Shown in pieces: positions 26,198 through 39,900 of a DNA stretch of 64,000 nt. Made by a program: the position numbers and the translations under genes. Each line of letters begins with the position of its first letter. The stretch's first letter is position 1. Under the pieces are notes generated by a model, which saw only the letters and a list, made by a program, of their open reading frames with translations, did not search any database and was not told the DNA's origin. The DNA is from Typhlomys cinereus (lineage: Eukaryota; Chordata; Mammalia; Rodentia; Platacanthomyidae), in assembly GCA_023101885.1 (NCBI GenBank), contig JALPQD010000395.1, positions 1,560,001 through 1,624,000 of the forward strand, given 5' to 3'.

Positions 26198-29100
26198 AAT
26201 GCAACATCCAAGCCAGGCCTGGTGGCTCAGGCCTCTAATCCTAGGTACCCTAAAACGCAGAACTGCAGGGGCAGCCTGGGAGACCGAGTGGGTGAGGTGT
26301 GCATGGGTGGGTAACATCCTGTCTCAAAATAAAGAGCAAAAAGAGCGCTGTGGATGTAGCTCAGTGAGACAGCGCTGCTTAGCATGGATGAGATCCTGCT
26401 CCATTCATAATACTTAAGAACAGAAAGAGGAGGAAGAGAGGGGGGAGGAAAGGAGAGAGGGAGGGAGAAAGAGAGGGAAGGGGTAGGGAAGGAAGCAGGG
26501 GAAACAGGAATGCAGGACTGAGAGCCAGAGTCCCAGGTGAGTCCATCCATCTGTCACTCATTCCATCTGTCACTCATCCACTGCAGAATGTCCTGCCGCC
26601 CAGCCACTCTGGGCCTCAGTTTCCCATCTATAAAGTGGGGATTTGAGAAAGTTCTGCATCACTGGACTTGGGCGAAACCCGACGCGATGATACAGGCCGA
26701 GGATTAGGCTGGTGACCCCTGTCACTGAGATGGTCTCCACACAGAAAGGAGGAACATCCTGTCTCCCCAATCCCCACTCTGCCCCCACCCCCGCTCTCCC
26801 CAAGCCTCCACCCATCTGCTGCTCCTCTTCATCCCCACAGAATCCATCCCAGGACTTTGAAAACCATAGCAGCCATCAGTCGTAGCTTTGAGAGCCCAGC
26901 GACCTGTTAGACCTGAACCCCAGGGGCACGCCATGCTCAGAAGCCACCACCCTTCCAGAAGCTACGCCGCCCCACCGGGATCTGCGAGGATGCTGCACCC
27001 CTGGGGCTTCCTTCCTGGGCCTTTCCTGCCCTGACCACACCTGGCCACGAGCCCGCCACGGGCCACCTCCCCACCCAAGACTCACTGTGGACTTGGAGGC
27101 TGATATCACGGCGGTCCTCACCCACCGCGCTCACTGCCACACAGGAGTAGCTGCCTGCGTCGGAGGCCTGGGCACTGGCCACGCTGAGGACTCGGCCACC
27201 AGGGAAGACCTGCGTCCCCAAAGGGAAATGTCATCAGATGAGCGCAGCCCTGGTCCACCACAAGGGATGCCCTCCTCCACGCCCCTGGGCCTCCCCAGGC
27301 GGGATCCTTCTCCCAGCTGATGGCAGTTTCATCTGTCCCCAGAAGAGTTATCTGTAGCTACTATGTCCACGATTGTGGCCGCTGACCACATGTGACCACG
27401 AGGCTTGGATAAAGACGTACAAAGAGGGCACACGAGGGCCACCCATCCCTGCTGACCTGGAGACCAGGGGTCCCTGCTGGGGACACGGGGTTTCCATCCT
27501 TCAGCCATATCAGTGTGGGGCTGGGGGCACCCGTGGCATTACAGGTCAGCCGGAAGGGCGCGCCAAGCACTACGGGGCCTGGCAGGCTAGGTGCCAGGGT
27601 GATCCGAGGTGGTACTGTAGGGGGAGAGGGAGACACAGCTGAGTGCGCACCCTCAGGAGTGCAGGTCAGGAAGGAAGGCGCGGTCGCGGCACACTGACTC
27701 AGATGTCAGGACGGTGTCACGGGGTCAACACCACCAGAAGCTTCTAGTGATGGGAAAGTGAGGCTCAGAGAGGGGAAGGAACCTGCCCAAGGCTGACCGG
27801 TCCAAGCCCCGAGGCCTTGGGGCAGCAGGAGTGATCTGTCATGGGGCCCCTGGGGCAACAAGGAGTTGAGGGTCCTCCCCGCTCAGGGCTCAGGCGCGAC
27901 AGTACCATCTTGGACACACAGCACCCAGAGAAGATTTCCGAGGTGGGAGGGCCACAGTCAGACTAACGGCCAACCTGTCCCATGGCCTGCGAGGCCCAGA
28001 GGTGGCTCCAGGTGACGCCCGCGCCGCCCAGCCTCCTCTCGTAGTTTATAACTTTCAAGCTCTCTGCGTTACCACAGGGCACAGCTGTCTTTATCAGAGC
28101 AGCGGTGTCTGCGTGGGCGAGACCCTCACAACAGAACTGCCGACATTCTTCTCAGGAGGAGGATGATCAGACCCCCCTGAGATTCCAGCCACTCCCTACT
28201 CTTGCAGCCCCCTAAGCTGCATATGGTCTCTAGAAGTGTTGGAATACAAAGGAGGGGAAAGGTGGTGACCACCCATGGGGCTTTCTGTTTGGGGGACAAT
28301 CCCGCTTCAAGAAGTAAGCCCCTCCCTCCCATGAGTCCGGTGAACTCATTGGTTTTCTTGGACAGAACTGATTCTCTGTTCCGTCCTTGGTGCCCCTTCT
28401 GGGTACCCACATCTGTCGACATCCCTGGTGTATAAGTCACAAAACACTCAGTCTCCATCAACCTTTGTTGAGTTCTTCACATCTTTGGCAGCCTGGATCC
28501 TGGGAGGGACCCTCCACTGAGGCGTGTACTGTTAAGGATGGCTCCCGGGTACACTGATAACAGCGCAAGGTTGAATCTCTCCTTTAGTATCTTGTCACTT
28601 TGTTCTGAAATCTTTTAGAAAAGGGTCTCTTTCCTGTATCCTACACTAGATCGGAGCTTCCGGGTCTTTTTACTTTAGGGTCACAGAGCAGCGTCTTCCC
28701 AGAGTTTGTGCTCAAGAAATGTAGTTGGATAGAAAAGAAAAGACAGAGGGATGATGGATGGCTGGATAGACATAACAAAATAGATGAGCTCAAGGCTGGA
28801 CGAATGATGGATCAATGGGTGAATGGGAAGATACGTTTGCATGCATGAAAATAGGCTGACTGCTTATAAGACAGATGAATGTCTGGATGGATAGTGGTTT
28901 GAAACTGATGGGTCATTCAATGGACAATTAAATGGCTGCATGAATGAATTTGGAGGACATGTGGAAGGCTGGTGAATGGATAGGTGGATGGATGGGTGGA
29001 TGGCTGATAACCGAGTGGGTGTGTAAATTGACAGAGGTTTGGAATGGATGGATGGTTGGGTAGATGGATGGATAGAGGTTTAGAATGGATGGATGGGCAG

Positions 29101-30875
29101 ATGATGGAATGGATGGATAGTTGAGTAGACCAACAGGATGGCAAATTGTTTACATCAGTGAACGAGAAGATGGCTGATAGGGTGAGTAGATGGGTGGATG
29201 GATGGATGGATAAGTGGGTGGGAAGTGGGTAGATGAATTGATAGACCAATAGCTGGGTGGATGATGGTTGCTAGATGAATGATGGATGAGCGCATAGATG
29301 GCTGGAGGACTGGATGGATGGGTGAGTGGATGGATAGGTGTAGTGCTTGGATGGATGGGTGGATGGACAGATGAATGGATGAGTGGGAAATGGACAGAGT
29401 GCCAGACAAGTGGAAGGAAAGAGTGTTTGGGGAAGGCGCCCATGGGCCCGGGTAGCTCACCATTGACCCGTAGGCCATACTGTAGCTCGGTAGTGCCCGC
29501 CACATTGGCTGCCACACAGCGGTAGCTCCCGGCATCAGAGAGCTGGGCTCTCTCAATGCGGAGAACTCTCCCATCAGCCAACATTGTCGCCCCTGTCCGG
29601 TCAGAGACAGGCTGGCGACCCTTAAACCAGGAGACATCTGGAAGGAGAGACACACAAGATGTCCTTCGGACCGATGAAGGGGCCATCCAGAGAAGCTTCC
29701 AGAGTAGCCCCAGGTTTCTTTAGATGCTAGACAAGGCCAATATTCTTTGGACAAAGAGGGGGTACAGAACAGCTTCTGGGTGCTGAGAGGAGACCAGGGG
29801 CTGAGAAGAAACCCTGGCGTTGGCAGCCAGGTTGGGGGATGGTGAAACCAGCCTGACCCCTCTTCTCCTGTACAGCTGTCCTCACCGGGAAGACGTTACA
29901 GAGAAGGGGCGACCTGATCGGCAGCCTCAAAGGTGAGGATGGACCATTTGTAGCTTTGACTTTCTGACTTCCCACCAGGGTCCATGGGAGGGGCAAGTAG
30001 CCCAGGGCCCGCCCACTCCAGGCAAGCAGCTGGCCCTGGTTCAAGAGGGGAAGGCGAGGGGCCCTCTCGCAGAGCCCCAGAGATCTAGCACATCCAGTGG
30101 GTCCCCTCTGTGCTGCTCTAGAGAGGAGGTCTGGGCAGAAGGAGGCTAGGCTCTCGCTCCCTGACCCTGGCCAGCCCTGGGGCACCGTGATGGAGCAAAG
30201 TCTTCCAAGTTTGCTTCAGACCCACCTGCAAAGCTCTAGGCCCTGAGCCTCCAGCAGTCTCATTGGGGAAATGGAGGGGCTTTTTTGGGGGGGCAGGGGC
30301 TCTTACCCGGAGGGGGCACCCCCGATGCCAGACACTCCAAGGTTATGGTGCCATTCTCCAGCACTGCCTTGTTGACTGGGCCTGGCTCAATATTGGGGGG
30401 CACTAGAGGAGACAAAGAGAGACCCCGCTTAGTGGGTGTGGACTCTGGGCAAGGCCGACCCCAGCCACTCCCAGGCCGCTGTCCCCAGGTCCCCCACAGG
30501 ATGCAGAGCAGGGAGCCAGCTCCCGGAACAGCCCAAGAACAGCGGCGGGGCCCGGGGCCTCACCAAGGTCTCACAGGGCCGCCAGCCTGCCTCCGCCCAG
30601 GAGGGACCAAAGCTGGCACAGTGGGAGCTGGAACCCCAAGTACCCACAGAGTGACCAGCGCGGGACTTGCCCACATTGGCAGGCATGCAGACGATCCCCA
30701 ACACAAATCTGTCCAGCAAGGTACCATGGGTGCGGGCCAGGTGAGCCCTGAGAACTACCCTGAGGGACCCCAGAGCCGCGTATGAATCCATACATCTTGT
30801 GAGCTAAAGCACTGCTATGGGTTTATTCTTTTATTTATCTTTTAAAAAAACTTTATTTATTCATTCTTTGTGTGT

Positions 30876-30957
<82 letters not shown>

Positions 30958-33900
30958 CAGAGGGCACATGTGTCCCTGTGGAGGGCTAAGGGTGACTTTG
31001 GGAATCATCCTGGATGGCTTCTTCCTCCTCCTTGTTTCCCTCTGGGATTTCCCAGGTGCTGCCCACTAGGGCCGGAAGTACAGACCGTCACCATTTCCAC
31101 CTGGTGTTTTTACGTGGGACCTGGGATCTGAATGCAGGACCTTCTGCTTTTGAGCCCCTTGAGCCATTTCTCCAGCCTTCCACTGTGGTTCTAAAACCTT
31201 CACTTCCCAATCCTGAGGACCCTTGAGACATTGCTGATCACCCCAGTGATGGACTCCAGCGATGGACCCCAACGATGGACCCCGCCCAAGTTGACGTTCT
31301 CACCCAGAACCTTCAGCACCACGTCCCTCTGGGTCTCCCCTGCTGGATTGGTGGCCACGCAGGAGTAGACACCTTCATCCCTCAGGTCCACCTTCTCGAT
31401 CTAAGGAGGAGAAGGTCGGAGCGGGTGCGAGGGGCTGTGTAGGTGAGGAAGGCACAGAGCCCAGGAGTGCGGACCACCAGAGAGATGACAGATTGGATCC
31501 TGGCAGTGACCTCTCAGGGCAGGGGCGCTCCAGCATGCCCCATGGCTCAAGGGCCCAGATTCCAGGCTGCCTTCCCGCTCGACACGCTCCTCCCCCTCAA
31601 CACACTCCTCCCCCAAGGAGGATGCCCCCCCCCGAGGCTGGGCCTCTAACAGTACCTGCAGGATGCCCCCTGAAGCTGCCAGGGCCACACTGTCTTTCCA
31701 CCAGCGCAGGCTGGGGGGAGGCACTCCGGTGCCCACACACTGGAGGGTCACAGGCTGCAGGAAAGGGGCTGTGAGGTTGTCACCCCCAATGATGTGGACA
31801 GATGGGGGGTCTAGTCAGAAGAGACAAGAAAAGCCCAGGTCAGCTCAGGCGGGATACTATGGGCACCAGCAAGCCCCTCAGTACCACGAGTGAAGGGGTA
31901 GCCTTGAAGGCTTGACTCAAGGGGTAATCTCCAAATCCCCTGCCCCCAAGAAAATCCAGACTGAGTCAAGAGAACAGCTTTTTCCCTTTTAAATTCCCCC
32001 ATACCCTATCTATCCATCCATCCATCTATCCATCCACCCATCCATTGACCCATCCATCCATCCATCCATCCATCCATTCATCCATCCACCCACCCACCCA
32101 CCCACCCACCCATCCATCCATCCATCCATCCATCCATCCATCCATCCATCCATCCACCCATCCACCCACCCATCCAGCCACCCATCTATCCACCCATCCA
32201 TCAACCCATACATTCATACATCCACCCATCCACCCATCCACCCACCACCCACCCACCCATCCATCCGTCCGTGCATCCATCCATCCACCCACCCATCCAT
32301 CCATCTACCCACCCATCCATCCATCATCCATCCATCCACCCACCCATCTATCCACCCATCCATCCATCATCCATCCATCCACCCACCCACCCACCCATCC
32401 ATCTACCCACCCACCCATCCATCATCCATCCATCCACCCACCCACCCATCCATCCATGCACCTATCCATCCACGCATCCATCCATCCATGAATCCATCCA
32501 TCCATGTATCCATCCATCCACCCATCCATCCATCCATCCACCCATCCATCCATCCATCCATGAATCCATCCATCCATGTATCCATCCATCTATCCATCCA
32601 CCCATCCATTGATCCATCCATCCATTCATCCATCCATCCATCCATCCATCCACCCACCCACCCACCCACCCACCCACCCACCCATCCATCCATCCATCCA
32701 TCCATCCATCCATCCACCCATCCACCCACCCATCCAGCCACCCATCTATCCACCCATCCATCAACCCATACATTCATACATCCACCCATCCACCCATCCA
32801 CCCACCACCCACCCACCCATCCATTAATCCATCCATCCACCCACCCACCCACCCATCCATCCATCCACCCATCCATCCATCCATCCATCTACCCATCCAT
32901 CCATCCATCCATCCATCCATCCATCCATCCATCCATCCACCTAACCACCCACCCCTGGATTTGTCCATCTCACCCATTCATCTATCCTTCGACCCACCCA
33001 GCCACCTATCCACAAGTGTCCCTATATGTGTTGGGTATCTGCCCTGTGTTTCGAGCTGCTCCAGACCCCAAGTACAGTAGAGACAGGAGACCAGCGTGCT
33101 CCTCTCTCAGAGCACAGAGGTGGAGGAAGAGAAGGACAACCACACGAGCCATCACAGGGTAGTGCGGGCAGTGTGGACTGCGCGTGTGGTGGAATCTAGG
33201 AAGGCTTTCTGGAGGAAAGGGTGTCTGGACACACGAGGAGGGTCTAGGCAGAATGGGGCAAGAGCGTGAGCACCGATGTAGCTGCGGACTTGAGTGGAAG
33301 TGGATGTAGCCAGCGAGACCAGAGCGAGCTGGAGCCAGGAGGCTGGGGAGTCCCCAGGATGGGGCAGGTGACAGGTGCAGCAAGGAATTAACAGCCTCTC
33401 CTTTCCGCACACCCAGAAGTGCCACTCGGTGGCTCAGGACCTTCTCAGGCCCGCCATGGCCTCTGGCATCTTGGGGCTGCTCACCACCCCACAGCCCGGG
33501 CCACCACTCACCATGCACAGACACCTCCACCTCAGCCCCGGCCGTGCCCGCCTCGTTGGTGGCCTGGCAGGCGAAGAGGCCCGCGTGGTCCAGTTCCACA
33601 TGGTCGATGTGCAGTGTGGTTCCCTGCGAGGTCAGCTGCACGCCGGCCAGCTGCTCAGCCGGGCGGCCGTTCTGTAGCCACCTGGGTGGGTGGAAGAGTC
33701 TCAGGCGACCCTGGGGTCAGGAAAGCCCTGGGCAGGAGGTCCCAAAGCCTCTCCCCATGCCGCACGCGCCTCCTCCCAGCACAACCACCTCCTTCCTCCC
33801 AGAAACACGAGTGGTCCTCCCACTTCACCCCAGTGCACCCTGCCTGTCCCCTCCTGGCCTCCAGCCTTGTACGCACTGGACGGTGGGCACTGGAGAGCCC

Positions 33901-36900
33901 GAGGCCTGGCAGGGAAGGTCTAAGGACTGTCCCACGACGGTGGTCACCTGGCCCATGCCTTCAGCTACCAGGAGCTGCGGGGGGACTGCGTGCAGGCGGG
34001 AACCGGCGTTGAGCGGCTCAAGTTTGATCCTATTTCTCCCTTCTAGTCTCCCCACAAAAGCTCCTGGAGGCCTGCCAAGGCCATCTGAGCCTCAAAGTGG
34101 GGCCTTCCCATTCTCCACAGAGCTCAGACTCATGGGTTTCAGATCTGTCCCCCACTACGGCCTTCTCTGCTCCATCCCATGTTGTGGAGGCCACAGGGAG
34201 ACAAACCTGGGACATATGCTAAGCATGCTGGGAATGAGAGTCGGCTGGATGGACCCAGGCCAATCAGAGAAGACCCTGGGAAACATCCATTCTAAGAACT
34301 TCTAGAAAGCAGAAAAGCATCCTTCCCGGGGTCACGGGCTGAAGCGGGGATCAGGACCCGGATACTCAGCCCTGCCCCTCCTGCCTTGGGCCCAGCCCAG
34401 GTCTCCCGTGTCCTCTGTGGCATGCAGGGCAGGGGCACCTGAGGCTTCCTTGCAGCACCCCCCACTCCCTCTAGAACTGTTGGATACAAGCTCAGAGTCC
34501 CCCCATGGCCGGCTCACCCTGCACATCCACCATGTACTGCAGCATAGCCTCGCCGGCGGGGCTGCTGGCCACACAGCTGTACAGGCCACCGGACGCCTCC
34601 CCCGGGCTGTCCAGCCGCAGTGCAGCGCCGCCCGCCTCGGTCCATGTCCCGTTGCTGTCGGACACCGGCAGCCCCTTGTGCAGCCAGGAGAGGGTCGGGG
34701 GCGGGTGGCCTTGGGCCACACACTCCAGTGCTAACGGCTTCCCGGCCACAGTCTGCACCACATACGGCCCTCCAGGGGTGCCCTCGATGGTGGGCGGGAC
34801 TGGGGAAGGGGAGGGGAACGTCACTCAGGGACCAAACGTCAGAACATTCCCCAGCCTCACCCTGCTGACTTGGGCCTCGACTCAGACATGGCCTCCTTCT
34901 AGAAGCCTCTTCCAGACCCAAGTCGGAAGATTCTTGCCCTCAGCCCCGAGGGTGCCTCCCTAGGCACCGACTGCATCTCTTCTGTCTCCTTTGACACCTG
35001 CGAGCTTACTGGGATCAGGATGCCAGCGTCTGACCATGCCTGACGTGCCCTCACCCATGGAGGAAGGCACCGGACGGCTGGGGTTGACCTGAATGTGGAT
35101 GGTGTGATTTGGGGGACCCCTGGCTAGGCCTGTGTGACATTGGGGACCCCTGGCTTGGCCTTTGGTGAATGAAGCATGTACGGGGTGCACTGCAGCCAAG
35201 CCTGAGGGTCACCAGCTGTTACACCCATAGAGTCAATATTGGAGGACCTGGCACAGTTGCCAACTGGAACTCGAGGGGCTCTGAACCTCGTGAGGGACCC
35301 GGGGCATTTGGAGGCGACTTGCTGGTTCATGTTAAAGGACAACATGCAAGCTCTAGCACCACCTACAAAGCAGACCTCCAGACACGCGCGAGGGCTTAGC
35401 TAGAGTAAGATTAGCCTCTGAGCAGGTCTGTAAGGGATGTCTCGAGTCCATCTGAATGATGTGCAGGACCGCCTGGGCTGGGGCTCGAGACGGCACGCTG
35501 GGCGCTTCCCGAGTGCGGCAGCCCTGTGCCCTGCTGTGTCAAGCTCCTGCCACCTTGGTTCCCCCACCACGGAGGCCGACGCCTTGGCCTGGGAGCCCGA
35601 GTAAACATTCACCTTCGGGCTGTTTTTTATTGGGGTGTGTCAAGCCAGTCACAGGGACAGACATGAAGACGAAAGGCAACACAGGTCTCTGACCCCCAAA
35701 CAGGAATCGCCTCGCTGATCCCCCTGAGAGAGGCCAGCAGCTCCCCACCAGCCCGAACACTGCTCCTGGAGCTCCCCAGAACCCCTGCTCAGCCCCACCC
35801 AGGACCACCCACACCTTTCCTCCAAGTTCTCTCCACATCCCGTGAGCCTGCACTTTAAGGCCACTGAAACTGAAGCTAGCAGTGGGAGATGGTCAGGCCT
35901 GCCCAAGGATGGTTCCACGGCGTGACCTGGATAAGCCCCTCCCTCCTTGGGACTCAAATGCTTCAAGTAGCTGATTCAACTGCACAGGCAGCCACAGGCT
36001 TTAGTCCCCACTCTCAGAAAGTCACGAACTACATGCAGTTTCAGTGCCACCTGGACAGTTTAGGAAAAGAATCCCACAGTCCTCTAGGTGGAGCCAGACC
36101 ATGCCCAGACTCCTACCTGGCCTCTGTCCAGCCTGTTTCCTTCCCTGCGTGGGCAGGACCAAGAGCAGAAATGAACCCTGTCCCTGGTAACTTTGTCGGC
36201 TCTGACCACTCAGAGTGCCCACCTCTTGCTGACCTTCACAGACGGTCAGAGGGGGCCACAAGACCCTCACACTGCCCACCTTAGCTAGCTGCCCACCTGC
36301 TTGCCATTCCCGCCCGGCTGCTCACCATAAACCTCCAGCCTGGTGACTTTCTCGGTGGCCCCTGCGGGATTGCTGGCCCTGCAGGTGTAGAGACCAGCGT
36401 CGGAGCTCTGGGCCATCTCCAGCTGCAGCTGCCGACCACCCCTCTTGTAGACCACCTCCGTGCTGGGGACCAGCCGGGTCCCGTCCTTGAACCAGGCAAT
36501 GTCTGGGGCCGGTGTTCCTCGGGCCTCACACAGGAGCTGTGCAGAATGACCCTTCAAGACAGTCACCTCGCCTGTCTCGTTGGAGCCCCAGATGGTGGGG
36601 GGCACTGGGGACAGAGCAGGGGGAAGGAGGCATTACGGGCTGGTGACTGGGCATCTTCCAGGGGATGGTATGTGCAGGATGTTTGCCGTGCGTAGCTGCC
36701 TCCAGCTTCAGCCACCAGCCATGTCGCCTCCATCATGAAAGACTGTTTCTCCCCTCTGGAACTGTAAGCTGAATGAATCTCCCTTTCTCCCTTATGTCAC
36801 TTGGCTTTGGGTGGCTCTCCCAGCAATAGTTAAGAGAAACCGTGACACCGTAGCAGGGGACCCCACGACACCGAGGGAGATGGCAGGGACATGTGGGTAC

Positions 36901-39900
36901 AGTGTGGCACTACCTGTCGCAGAATGAAAGCTCATGTCCTCCCAACTTTCCCACCTCATGGAGAGAAGGAGGAGGGAGGGGCTATGACTTGGGCCCAGTG
37001 TCTCTAACCCGTCTAGCCTGTGTGCGTGCGCGCACGCATGTGTATGTGTGTATATATGTGTGTATGTGTGTGTGTGTGTGTGTGCGTGCATGTGTGTATG
37101 TGTGTGTTTGCACATGTGTGTGTGTGTGCGTGCATGCATGTGTGTATGTGTGTGTCTGCACATGTGTGTGTGTGTGCACGTGCATGTACACACGGAAGCC
37201 AAGAGTCAGTGCTGGGTTTCTTCACCTTAATTTTTGAGTCAGGATCTCTTACTTTACCAAACCCGGAGCCCATGGATTAGCCTGGATGACCTGGCTATTG
37301 AGCTCCCAGGACCCTCCTGTCTCCGCCTCCCATGGCTGACCTTTCCGTGGGTGCTGGGGTCTCCACTCAGGCCCTCATGCTTGGCACCGAGCCCTTTCCT
37401 GCTGAGCATTTCCCTGGCCACTTGAGTCCTGTTTTTAGCTCAGAACAGATGTGGGCTGAGTACTTGACCACGCCTCTCTGAGTATGCTTGTTGGTGCCAT
37501 TTTGGGGTGCTGGGGATGGAGCTGTACCCTTTCTTCCTCCCACTAAGGCACAGGTTTCTCACTTACCATTGAAATGTTGTTTACCTTCTAGATGTTTCCA
37601 TGTAAACAAGAGTAGCCAACGCAAAGGAAAAGGGCGAGTACCATCCCATGTCACATCGGAGCTCTGGGAACTCCTGGTCTCCTCCTCTGTGGCCCTGGAG
37701 ACCCCCATTCCTGTCCCCCCATCCCAGGAAGCAGCAGGAAGCTTCAAACGCAGGCTCCAGACTGAACTCACCGTGGACACTGAGCTGGAAGTCCTTGGCC
37801 TGCTGGCCTGCCGGGCTGAAGGCCACACACTGGTACCGCCCCACGTCGCCCAGGTGACTGCCGGCAATTCTGAGGACCTGGCCATCCTCTTGGAGCAGGA
37901 AGTGAGGGTCTCCTGGAAGAATGGACCTGGGAATATGGCGAGGGATGGTATCAGGTCCCTTCAGCGTGACCACAGCTTGGACGGGATGGCCACTCAGAAT
38001 CACTTAAAAGGTGGAAGCTGCCCGAACGCCCATGGTGGCTTAGCAATATGTGGGAAACCCATTTTGTGGAATATTATTCAACTCTAAAGAGAAACAAAAT
38101 TCTGATATTTGTAAACATTGGACTGAATGACGGGGCCAGACTCCAAGGCAGGGGTTGGCCAGCACCATCCATAGGAGCTGTCCAGAACAGGTCAGTCTAT
38201 ACAGACAGAAAGCAGACTGGTGGCTACTGGACAGAGGGCAAAGGTGAACGGCGAGGGACACAATGGATGGGGCATTTCCTTTGGTGGTGATGGAATGTTC
38301 GAGAATTAGATGGTGGCACAGCTGCATGATGCTTGGAACTGCATCTTTAAAGTGGCACGTGGGACCCTGACTCTGAGTTTTAAAAGAGGTTGGTATGTAA
38401 GCAAGGCCCAGCCTGGCCAAGGATGAGATCTCCTTGGCACCCACGCAGCCTTCTGCTGGGCCGCTGGGCAGCACGTACTACATCTGTAAGGCCCCTTCCA
38501 TGTTCCTTCTCCCCCAAGCCCCCATCCAGCCGACCCAAGCCCCATCATCTCCCAGACATATCCATTAGGAACCACTCACTGCCCATCTTTGGTCCACTCC
38601 ACCTGGGGCGTGGGGACCCCCGAGGCCCTACATTCCAGCTCCACATCAGCACCAGCCAGACCCAGTACCTCCTGGGCGACCCCGGCTCCCAGCACAGAAG
38701 GAGGGACTGAGGAGGAGACAGGAAAGGGGGAAATGGCTCAGATCCTATAAGCCTCTTTGATCACAGGGCCTTTGCCCACGCAGGTCCCTTGGCAGTATAT
38801 ATCCTGTCCATCAGCGAAGACCCCCCATGAACAACATCTGACTCAACTTGATGGGATTTCAAATCGCCATGGAAACAAACCATTGGTTGTGTTTGTGAGA
38901 GAGTCTCTGGGTTGGGTCAACTGAGGTGGGAAGACCCACCTTAAATGGGGGGAGCGCCATCCCATAAGCTGGGGTGGCAGGCTCAATAAATAGGAGGATG
39001 TAAATTGAGCACCTCTCCCCTCTGCTTCCTGACTGTGGGTACCTTGAGGTCAGTCAGCTCACATTCCTGCCAGTGACTTGACCCACAAACTGTGAGCCAA
39101 AATAAGGATTCGGGTTCTATAACCTTTCTTCCTCTAAGTTATTTTGGTAAGGCACTTTGTCATGGCCAGGAAACAAGCGACCGGCACAATCTGGAAGCTG
39201 TCACTTAGTGACCCCACGCCATCTGCCCTCACTCGCCACTTGAGGTCACTCACTGAGCACGGCGAGATCAAAGTCCCTCTGTGAGCTCCCAGCCCGGTTC
39301 TCAGCCCGGCAGGTATAGAGGCCAGAATCACCCTCCTGGAGCCTGGGGAAGTGGAGGGACCGGGCCCCGTCCAAGAGGCGGTGGCCTCCTGCCTCTGGCA
39401 TCTGGGCACGAGACCAGAGGGAGGAAAGAAGGCGAGAGTCAGCCGTGGAGAAGCAGACCCACAAGCTGATCGGAACCAGACCCCCCGGGACGCTTGATGA
39501 AGACCGCAGCCCCGCACTGCCCCGAACCCGGGCAGTCTCAAAGATACCCGCAACATCCCCCGCACCTTCTCAGGGCACCCCTGCCATCCTGAAAGGCCCG
39601 CGCATCCGTACCCTCCCCAGGAGACACCTACCAGCTGCCCATCCTTGAGCCACAGGACCTCGGGGGCTGGGAATCCGCTGGCGTCACACTCCAGGGTCAG
39701 AAATTGCCCAGCCAGGCCCGACACGTTGGTCTTGCGCCCCACTTCTCGGATGCTGGGGGGAACTTGCGAGGGTGGGGGGGAGTCAAGGAGAAGCAGAAGA
39801 GAGCTCATGGTCCCGCCAGACCACCTGGGCTCCTCCCTTTCCTATACTGTCCCCTCCCTGCATCTGTCCTGACCACGAGGGGACCACACACCTCAATGAC

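Noticed and set aside
32045..33162. Long open frames of repeated H-P-S-I or W-M-D-G
   Set aside because: Translation of the CCAT array on both strands; no start context, domain or splice logic.
37581..38003. Upstream extension of the D8 second exon in the same frame
   Set aside because: The extension beyond 37926 is not Ig-like, and the first exon's phase requires the acceptor at 37927-37928.
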